DNA of 64,000 nt. It comes from Acidobacteriota bacterium. Its GTDB lineage: Bacteria; Acidobacteriota; Terriglobia; Bryobacterales; Bryobacteraceae. The notes under the pieces are model-generated. The model worked only from the letters and a program-made list of their open reading frames with translations. It was not told where the DNA came from and did not search any database. The stretch lies in NCBI GenBank assembly GCA_014584705.1, contig JACTMJ010000020.1:115553-179552 (forward strand). The letters run 5' to 3'. Below are positions 58,039-64,000 of the stretch, in pieces. Within the stretch, counting starts at the first letter, position 1. Each line of letters starts with the position of its first letter. A program made the translations under genes and the position numbers.

Positions 58039-58615
58039 ACGGAGATTCTACAGGAAGCAATTCAAGGATAGGGCTACGATTCCGGTCGCAAAGGAACCGG
58101 CAAGGCGGGCGCGATTGGGACACGCAATCCGGCCGTTGCTTCGGGTAATTCCGCCGCGCGGCAAGAATGGACCAACGCGCGCTCCAGTGCGTACCGCCGC
58201 CGCCAGGCTGCGTCTTGAGTGTGGTGTCGAGAACGCGTTGCTCCCATTCCGGCATCAAACCTGTCTTGCCGTGGAGCGGGTTCCCCGCGCTTCAGGATTT
58301 CCGCGGCCTTTGGCGCGGGTGGATGGAAAGTCTTGAAGATTTCGGTTCGGATGAGGTCTCCGCGCATGGGACGGGCCCTCGACACCCACTGCAAACTCCC
58401 GAATGGCAGTCAACTCGTTCACTCTTCATTTATGAATTTCGCTCACAAAGCTTTTGCACTTTTCTGATCTACTCAATATGGCCTTTGGCCTTTAACCTGA
58501 AATTGAAAGCGGGCGAATGGAAACGGTTCAAGAAGAATTGAAAGTCATGGCCGTTGCTCGCATGGAATCGATCAGCGGAGACGAACACCAACAGCATTGA
58601 GGGAGCTAGGGAGTC
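58039..58615. other. Gene-poor region with IS630-like scrap and SDR promoter
   Basis: No intact gene was found in about 580 bp between the sulfatase and the SDR gene. It contains a short IS630-transposase-like piece near 58.2 kb. The second half (about 58.4-58.6 kb) looks less GC-rich than the surroundings. A 27-codon open frame (58517-58600) precedes the SDR gene but has no support beyond position. Confidence 0.5.
58175..58258 (-). pseudogene. IS630-family transposase remnant
   Basis: The minus-strand frame reads EQRVLDTTLKTQPGGGG followed by THWSAR. This resembles the IS630 transposase segment that in intact copies reads like VLDTTLKTxPxxGxTHWSxR near the end of the helix-turn-helix part. 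The frame then loses any resemblance, and no DDE core, inverted repeat or second half was seen. Only about 27 codons remain, so this is a relic of a past insertion. The match is from memory of the family. Confidence 0.45.
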
Positions 58616-59386
58616 ATGAATCAGAATCCTTTGGACTTCAGCGGAAAAGTGGCACTCGTGACCGGAGCGGCAACCGGCATGGGACTCGCAACGGCAAAGG
58701 CGTTTGCCGCGGCAGGCGCGGCAGTTGTTCTCGCCGACTACCGGGAGGACCTCATCCAGGCGGAAGCCGAGAAGCTCGTCACCGCTGGTTACAAGGCGAT
58801 TGCCGTCCGCTGTGACGTAAGCGACGACGTGCAGGTTGAGCAAATGGTGGAACGCACCGTGGCGGAGTTCGGCCGGCTTGATGCCGCGTTCAACAACGCG
58901 GGTGTGATGGCTCGCATTGCTCCGACCGCCAACAGCACCCGCGAAGAATGGGACCGCGTGATCGGAATCAACCTGCGCGGCGTGTGGAGTTGCATGAAGT
59001 ACGAACTTCGCCAGATGGAGCGTCAAGGCAGCGGCACCATCGTCAATAATGCGTCCGTCGGAGCGCTGACGGGCAATCCGGGAATCGGCTCTTACATCGC
59101 GTCGAAGCACGGGATTATCGGTCTGACGCGGACGGCGGCGCTCGAATACATCAAACACGGCATCCGTGTAAACGCAGTCAATCCCGGCCTGATCGACACG
59201 CAAGTGGGCCGGGACGTGTTCAAGGGTGACGAGCAAGTATACGCGGGAGCGGCGAAGAGCGTCCCAATCGGTCGCGCTGGCAAACCGGAGGAGATTGCGT
59301 CCGCCGTGCTGTGGCTTTGCAGCCCCGGCGCCAGCTACGTCGTCGGTCACGCGCTCACCGTGGACGGTGGAATGACGGTGGAGTAA
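58616..59386 (+). CDS. Short-chain dehydrogenase/reductase (SDR)
   Basis: A 256-residue classical SDR using NAD(P). The cofactor motif GAATGMG is at 17-23, NNAG at 93-96, and the catalytic set S147, Y160 and K164 (YIASK) is intact. GHALTVDGGMTVE is the usual end. Substrate (alcohol, ketone or sugar) is unknown. ATG has GGGAG upstream. It has its own terminator at 59.45 kb and lies between two gene remnants, which suggests that the unit was acquired or survived in a rearranged patch. Confidence 0.92.
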   Translation: MNQNPLDFSGKVALVTGAATGMGLATAKAFAAAGAAVVLADYREDLIQAEAEKLVTAGYKAIAVRCDVSDDVQVEQMVERTVAEFGRLDAAFNNAGVMARIAPTANSTREEWDRVIGINLRGVWSCMKYELRQMERQGSGTIVNNASVGALTGNPGIGSYIASKHGIIGLTRTAALEYIKHGIRVNAVNPGLIDTQVGRDVFKGDEQVYAGAAKSVPIGRAGKPEEIASAVLWLCSPGASYVVGHALTVDGGMTVE

Positions 59387-59812
59387 CAAGATGACTTGAA
59401 TACGGGGACATTCGTGACGGGTATGCGTCAAGGGGAAACGGAGGCTCTGCTTATCCTCCCGGTAGCAGAGCGGTTTTTAGATTGAGCGGTCATACCAGTC
59501 AAATGGGGCGGTGTGAGATGGCTTCGCTCGCGAACGGCTTTTCCCTGGACTGGGGCTCAGGGCTGGCTTCCGTCGCCCATTGAACTTTCGGCGCGGGCAG
59601 ATCGAAGGCACGAATGGGGGTTCTCTACTGTGATGCTCCCCTCAGGATCTGTCGCTTGAAAAGGGCATGGACTGGCCGCCCTGCGCGCGCTCGAATCTCT
59701 CATGAACGCGCCCACACCCGTCACGGAAGCAGACTTCTTCCGCTCCAAACTCTCCCAAGCCCCAAACGGCTTCGTTTCGCAAAATCCGCCAGCGAGCAGA
59801 GTGTTGCCGCGC
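59387..59812. other. Intergenic region after SDR gene
   Basis: Apart from the terminator at 59.44-59.48 kb no gene or RNA is recognised in this stretch of about 425 bp. Frames on the minus strand continue from the efflux-pump fragment but no longer resemble the family. Confidence 0.5.
59444..59478 (+). terminator. Intrinsic terminator of the SDR gene
   Basis: GCTCTGCT, a 12-base loop and AGCAGAGC form an 8-bp stem followed by GGTTTTT, 57 bp after the SDR stop codon. Confidence 0.75.
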
Positions 59813-60304
59813 TCCGCGCAGAGCCAGCGCCAGGATCCCTCCCGTCGCCGCCACCGGCACATTCAGAAAGATCAGCAGTGCCGGTCTTGCGGAATGGAAC
59901 GTGGCATAGAGCAGGACGAAGATCACGAGAAACGCGAGCGGCACCGCGATGGTCAGCCGCTCCGACGCCTCACGCATATTCTGAAACTGCCCGCCCCACG
60001 AGATCCAGTATCCTGGTGGAAGCGGCACGCGCTGCGCGATGGCTCTCTGCGCGTCGGCCACGAATCCCCCGATGTCGCGTCCGCTGACATTCGTCTCCAC
60101 GGAGATCATGCGGTGGACGTTCTCCCGGCTGATTTGCGCCGGGCCCTGCTCCACCCAGACCTCCGCCAGTTGGCTCAGGGGCAACAGCCGCCCTCGCGGA
60201 TCCGCTACCTTGATGTTCCAGATCCGCTCGATATCCATGCGGTCGCGTTCCTGAAACCGGACCTGCCGCGCAAAGCGGCACTGCCCTTCCTTTACCTGTC
60301 CCGA
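59813..60304 (-). pseudogene. CzcA/CusA-type RND efflux pump fragment
   Basis: About 164 codons of a heavy-metal RND pump (HME-RND) without either end. Readable family blocks are LPLSQLAEVWVEQGPAQISR, DIGGFVADAQRAIAQRVPLPPG, SWGGQFQNMREASERLTI, and then a membrane segment ending LNVPVAATGGILALALRG, after which the match stops. Intact pumps have about 1,030 residues, and this piece corresponds to the part before and including an internal membrane span of the second half. The recognisable frame begins a few bases after the stop codon of the TonB receptor and is in the same frame as that gene. It lacks its own start and is most likely a relic of a rearrangement. Confidence 0.78.
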
Positions 60305-60307
60305 AAT

Positions 60308-63300
60308 TTAGAACACAATACGCAAACCGAGTTGAATGGTGCGTCCGTCAGTGGAGCCACCAATCGTTCCGAAGTTGGCATTTCCAAGCGTGTGATTAGG
60401 GAGCACGAAGTCAGGATGATTAAAGGAATTGAACAAGTCTCCTCTGAACTGGACATATCGTTGCTCCGTGAAATAGAAGTTCTTGTTGATGGAGAAGTCG
60501 AAGTTTACCCTCCCGTCTCCACGCACAATGCCTCGCCCTGCGTTCCCAAACGTGTAGGCAGGCGGGGCTTCAAATGCATCGGTGTTGAACCAACGCTCGA
60601 CACTCCGCTCAGAAGCCGCCAAGTTTGGCTCGTCAATGAGATTCGCACGCTGCGCGCCGGCCGAGAAGACATTGGTTGTATTCGAGGATGTAGTAACCGT
60701 GAAAGGTCCGCCGGATTGCAGGCTCGCGATTGAGCCAACCGTCCATCCACCGACGATCTTGGACAGGAGGCCATCCGCGAGCCAGCGACGGCCATTGCCG
60801 AACGGAAGATCGTAGGTGGAACTCCACACGAACCGGTGGATGATATCAAGCGCGTCCGGACCCTTGTCAAGACGGCGGTTATATATGTCCTGCCAGGTCT
60901 GGTCTTCTCCCAGACCGCCGTTAGTATTCACCGTATCGCCAATCGCTCTGGACCAGGTGTAGCCCGCAGTAAAGGCCAAGCCTCCCGAGTAACGTTTCTC
61001 GATCCGAGCAGTCCCCGAGTGGTAATTATTCGAACCGATCGTAGGAGAGAGCACCGTAACGCTGTTGAACTGCGGGTAGGGCCGCTTTACCTGCGCATTT
61101 CCAGGGCCAGCATTCTCAATAGGGACCTGATTGATTTGCATATTGCCCGTGGGTAGCTTGCGACTCATATTCCCCGTGTAGCGCACTTCTACGATCATGT
61201 TGTGAGCAATTTCACGCTGGAAACCCAGATTCAGGTGCTGCGCATAACCGGTGCGCCGGTTCTGTTCATAGAAACTCACATTCGTGCTCGCTCGCTTGCC
61301 AAATGGAACCGCTCCAAAGGCATCATTCAGTTCCGCTTTCCCAATGGCGATATCCGGCCCGTTCCGCAAATAGAAGGCGGGCGTTACGCCATTGTCCGGA
61401 GACGATGTCGCCCCGGACAATTCAAAACCCAGCGATGCCGCATTTGCGGAAGTGGAGGGTCCTTCAAAGAAGATGCCATAGCCCCCGCGAATCACCGACT
61501 TCTGCGAGCCGAAGGGCTTCCACGCGAACCCGAAGCGCGGTCCAAAGTTGTTCCAGTCCGTTCCATACGGGGCTTCCGGCCAGCCGTCCACTCCGGCGAA
61601 TTTCACCACGCCTGGCGTTCCGGAAACCGGGTTGATCGCGTAACGGTCGAAACTGTTCGAGCGGTCATTCTTGTCCATTAGAGCCGTGTCCGTCTCCCAA
61701 CGTAGTCCGATATTCAAAGTCAGGTCGTTACTGATCTTCCAATCGTCTTGTGCGAAGCCCGCCAGATAGTAGCTGTACCGGTCAAGCAGTTCCGTTTCAC
61801 GGGTACTGAAGCCATTCACGAAGCCGAGCAAGTAGGACGCATAGCCGATGCCTGTGGCGGCGTTACCGGGAAGTCCAGTCCCGGTCGGTGAGAACGAGAA
61901 GTTCCCGCTTGTTATCGGACGGTTGATGTCCACATTAATTCCTTTGCGCACTTCACCGCCGAACTTAAGCACGTGGTTGCCTTTTATCCAGGTCCAACTA
62001 TTGGTCACCTGATGCTGACGAATCGGATTCTGTGTGCGATCCATGCCCGAACCCAGGCTCGCGATCCCGGTAACGCGAATCTCGGGAAACGCATCGTTCG
62101 ATACGTTCGGCAGACCAATTTTGCTCACGATCCCGCTCCCCAATCCGGCGGAATTTGCGACCCAGGTCCGATTGCTGAAGGAGTATCCTATTTCGGTAAT
62201 GAGGTTTGGAGACACCGTTATGGAGTCGTTTACGTAATAGGAAGTTTCCCAACGCTTTGGTGAAAATGGCGCCTGGGGATCTCCAATATTTCCGGGGTAA
62301 TTGCTAGTCCAGGAATAGGGGTCGTCGTTAAAGACGAAGCGGAAAAACAAGCGGTTTGAATCGCTGAAAACATGGTCAATTCGCGTTGTGATGTTATCTC
62401 TCGTGAACTTATTGGAACGGTTTCCCGCGAAATTCTGTGCGCCCGCGAGATTGGTCGCCAAGCGGTTTGGCGAAGGCCAGAATTCCCTGAGCGCCAGCGA
62501 AACTGGATCCAAACGACCTTGCGGTATGACATTGTTAACAAACGGCGTACGTATTGTCTTGCCATTCTTGAAAACGTTCGTCATCGGATCATAGATCGGA
62601 ATCGGGCTTCCCTTGCTGTTCACCGTCCGGGAGAAATCGCCGGCCTGCTGACGCGCATCCGCAAGCGTAAGAACCTGAGTCGATCCATCGGAGCGACGTG
62701 TGCCCTCATAGCCGAAGAAAAAATGAGTGCGGTTCCGGATGATCGGGCCGCCAATAGTACCGCCGAAAAGGTTGTAACGCAGAGGCGCCTTCACCTTCTT
62801 GCCCCCCTCCGCGGGAGCGAAGAAACCAGAAGCGTCAAAGGCATCGTTGCGCAGGAACTCAAAGGCGCTCCCGTGAAATTCATTGGTTCCGCTCTTGGTT
62901 GTCGAGATGAGCACTCCGCTGGCTGATCCTCCGTATTCCGCGGCATACCCGTTCTGGACAACTTTGAACTCTTTGATCACTTCTACTGGAGGATCGATCT
63001 CCACTTGCAAGGACGCCATGCGAAGATTTTGGATATTGCCGCCGTCCAATACATACGCACTCTTGTAGGAACGACCACCGGAGATTGCAAACTGCGGTTT
63101 GGCACCCCCAGAATAGTTCACAAAGACCGTCTCCGAGGAAAGTTTGACGAGTTCAAGGGCACGTCGCCCCGCCAGGGGCATATCATTCACAGCCCTACTG
63201 TCAATGAATTGGTCCACGCCGGATTGTGTTCCTTGCAACAGGGGAGCGTCCGCGGCAACGGTTACCGTTTCAGTAACCGCACCGAGTTCCATCGTGATGT

Positions 63301-63622
63301 TGAGTCCCATTACCTGCGAAGTTTCGACAATCAAGCCGGTTCGCTCGTAGCGCTTGAAACCCTGCGCGGAGCAGGTAATCGAATATCGGCCCGGCTTCAG
63401 AAAGGGAAGGACATATAGGCCCACATGATTGGATGTTGCCGAGGTGGATACGCCGGTTTCCTCGTCAACCGCAATCACAGACGCACCCGGAATCACCGCT
63501 CCACCGGGATCTGCCACTGTGCCTGAGATACGACCCTGTGCCGTTTGCGCAGGAGCACTGCTTACCAGCAACCCCACAACCGTTACGAGAATGAAGAGAT
63601 TCTTCCATTGAAACGTTCCCAT
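60308..63622 (-). CDS. Oar-like TonB-dependent outer-membrane receptor
   Basis: An 1104-residue outer-membrane protein with a signal peptide (cleavage near APAQT). A carboxypeptidase-regulatory-like domain lies at about 30-110 (GRISGTVADPGGAVIPGASV), then a plug-like region (SGVDQFIDSRAVNDMPLAGRR, AEYGGSASGVLISTTKSGTNEFHG) and a long beta-barrel ending GRTIQLGLRIVF, a typical terminal Phe. Such proteins are very common in Solibacter-like bacteria and are thought to import oligosaccharides or other large substrates with TonB. Cargo cannot be told. ATG has GAGAGG upstream. Two palindromes lie within 70 bp upstream of the start. An RND-pump fragment follows the stop in frame. The base composition looks less GC-rich than in its neighbours, which I did not measure. 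Confidence 0.93.
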   Translation of the reverse strand: MGTFQWKNLFILVTVVGLLVSSAPAQTAQGRISGTVADPGGAVIPGASVIAVDEETGVSTSATSNHVGLYVLPFLKPGRYSITCSAQGFKRYERTGLIVETSQVMGLNITMELGAVTETVTVAADAPLLQGTQSGVDQFIDSRAVNDMPLAGRRALELVKLSSETVFVNYSGGAKPQFAISGGRSYKSAYVLDGGNIQNLRMASLQVEIDPPVEVIKEFKVVQNGYAAEYGGSASGVLISTTKSGTNEFHGSAFEFLRNDAFDASGFFAPAEGGKKVKAPLRYNLFGGTIGGPIIRNRTHFFFGYEGTRRSDGSTQVLTLADARQQAGDFSRTVNSKGSPIPIYDPMTNVFKNGKTIRTPFVNNVIPQGRLDPVSLALREFWPSPNRLATNLAGAQNFAGNRSNKFTRDNITTRIDHVFSDSNRLFFRFVFNDDPYSWTSNYPGNIGDPQAPFSPKRWETSYYVNDSITVSPNLITEIGYSFSNRTWVANSAGLGSGIVSKIGLPNVSNDAFPEIRVTGIASLGSGMDRTQNPIRQHQVTNSWTWIKGNHVLKFGGEVRKGINVDINRPITSGNFSFSPTGTGLPGNAATGIGYASYLLGFVNGFSTRETELLDRYSYYLAGFAQDDWKISNDLTLNIGLRWETDTALMDKNDRSNSFDRYAINPVSGTPGVVKFAGVDGWPEAPYGTDWNNFGPRFGFAWKPFGSQKSVIRGGYGIFFEGPSTSANAASLGFELSGATSSPDNGVTPAFYLRNGPDIAIGKAELNDAFGAVPFGKRASTNVSFYEQNRRTGYAQHLNLGFQREIAHNMIVEVRYTGNMSRKLPTGNMQINQVPIENAGPGNAQVKRPYPQFNSVTVLSPTIGSNNYHSGTARIEKRYSGGLAFTAGYTWSRAIGDTVNTNGGLGEDQTWQDIYNRRLDKGPDALDIIHRFVWSSTYDLPFGNGRRWLADGLLSKIVGGWTVGSIASLQSGGPFTVTTSSNTTNVFSAGAQRANLIDEPNLAASERSVERWFNTDAFEAPPAYTFGNAGRGIVRGDGRVNFDFSINKNFYFTEQRYVQFRGDLFNSFNHPDFVLPNHTLGNANFGTIGGSTDGRTIQLGLRIVF

Positions 63623-63644
63623 CGCAAAGACCTCTCACAGATGC

Positions 63645-63660
63645 AATGTAACGATACATT
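63645..63660. promoter_or_regulatory. Candidate LacI-type operator upstream of TonB receptor gene
   Basis: AATGTAACGATACATT is a 16-bp palindrome around a central CG with one mismatch pair. This is the general form of LacI-family operators (central CG, TGTAAC/GTTACA-like half sites). It lies 22 bp before the receptor's start codon, a position suited to repression. No LacI-family gene is in the window. Confidence 0.5.
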
Positions 63661-63674
63661 AACAGAAGTTCTTC

Positions 63675-63691
63675 ATTTCGAGTATCGAAAT
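63675..63691. promoter_or_regulatory. Second palindrome upstream of TonB receptor gene
   Basis: ATTTCGA, GTA, TCGAAAT is a perfect 7-bp inverted repeat with 3-base spacer, about 52 bp before the receptor start and 14 bp upstream of the other palindrome. It may bind a dimeric regulator. Its family cannot be told. Confidence 0.4.
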
Positions 63692-64000
63692 TAATACTCT
63701 CCGTCCGTGAATCCGTTGCATCAGCCCGAGCGACCACAGGGTTGACCAGAGTTTCATCGGGAATTTGGGGATTCGGCAATTCGGTGTCAGGACTCGACTT
63801 CCGCTCAATGCTAACCCTCTGGCGCAGAAGGAGGTACCGTGCCGCCTGTCGTCGAACAGAGCGCCAGCCCCTTACTCCAGTAGCCGAGCCGACCGGACCC
63901 TATCCCCTCTCGATCCGGCCCAGCAAAGGCCGCCGAGCGCCAGCGAGACCATGTCGCGACGGCCCCGTTTGGCCGGTGTGACGCCTCCGTGCCGCCCTCG

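Larger units (their letters stand above)
63623..64000. other. Upstream region of TonB receptor gene, window end
   Basis: About 380 bp with the receptor's promoter region including two palindromes. Beyond 63.7 kb I see no convincing coding frame or RNA, though a gene may begin past the window end. Confidence 0.5.

Noticed and set aside
58074..58394. A 106-codon minus-strand frame upstream of the sulfatase gene
   Set aside because: It has no recognisable domain, and a different frame of the same stretch carries the transposase-like motif.
58517..58600. A 27-codon frame before the SDR gene as a leader peptide
   Set aside because: No attenuator-like structure or conserved composition was seen; position alone is not enough.

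Overview
The window is a GC-rich bacterial chromosome segment that most resembles a soil acidobacterium of the Solibacter/Bryobacter type. This assignment is an inference from content. The supporting features are a secreted SBBP-repeat protein with a Solibacter-type C-terminal domain, a very large Oar-like TonB receptor with a carboxypeptidase-regulatory N-terminus, several exported Gfo/Idh/MocA and sulfatase proteins, a complete-looking hopanoid operon and many long secreted hypotheticals. I saw no rRNA, tRNA, CRISPR array or intact insertion sequence.

Layout. 0-10 kb holds exported hydrolases and transport: a Gfo/Idh oxidoreductase, an M14 carboxypeptidase fused to an alpha/beta hydrolase, a secreted protein with the catalytic tetrad of vertebrate-type peptidylarginine deiminases, a GH172 (DUF2961) protein, a GltS symporter, an SRPBCC-like secreted protein and a Tat-exported TIM-barrel-like protein. 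10.3-13.8 kb is a 1151-residue diphosphate-dependent PEP carboxykinase. 13.8-30 kb is mixed housekeeping and transport: glmU, a Bax-inhibitor-1 protein, the SBBP protein, an NlpC/P60-like protein with a lipoprotein, a B12-type radical SAM, an LMW phosphatase/ArsC, an atypical Nramp, a LmbE deacetylase, an NCS1 permease coupled to a 58-residue membrane protein, and priA.

30.1-40.0 kb is the metabolic centrepiece. It is one minus-strand run, in transcription order ispH, shc, hpnH, hpnA, hpnG, two zinc polyol/alcohol dehydrogenases, hpnC and hpnD, with several 4-bp overlaps. IspH supplies isoprenoid precursors, HpnD and HpnC work towards squalene, SHC cyclises it, and HpnH and HpnG add and trim the adenosyl side chain. 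The two dehydrogenases sit where an unassigned reduction of ribosylhopane to bacteriohopanetetrol would be needed. hpnE is not in the window.

40-49 kb is an xdhC / mocA-like / asmA-like / coiled-coil / slt run on the minus strand, facing a Rieske protein overlapping mutM. 49.7-54.9 kb holds a divergent dihydropteroate-synthase-like gene and a translationally coupled ABC exporter / thiE / APC permease set. 55-58 kb is a second Gfo/Idh oxidoreductase and a sulfatase converging on a symmetric terminator. 58.1-60.3 kb looks like a decayed accessory patch: an IS630-like scrap, an SDR gene with its own terminator, and a CzcA/CusA efflux-pump fragment that starts in frame a few bases after the stop codon of the TonB receptor (60.3-63.6 kb). 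Two palindromes lie in the receptor's promoter region.
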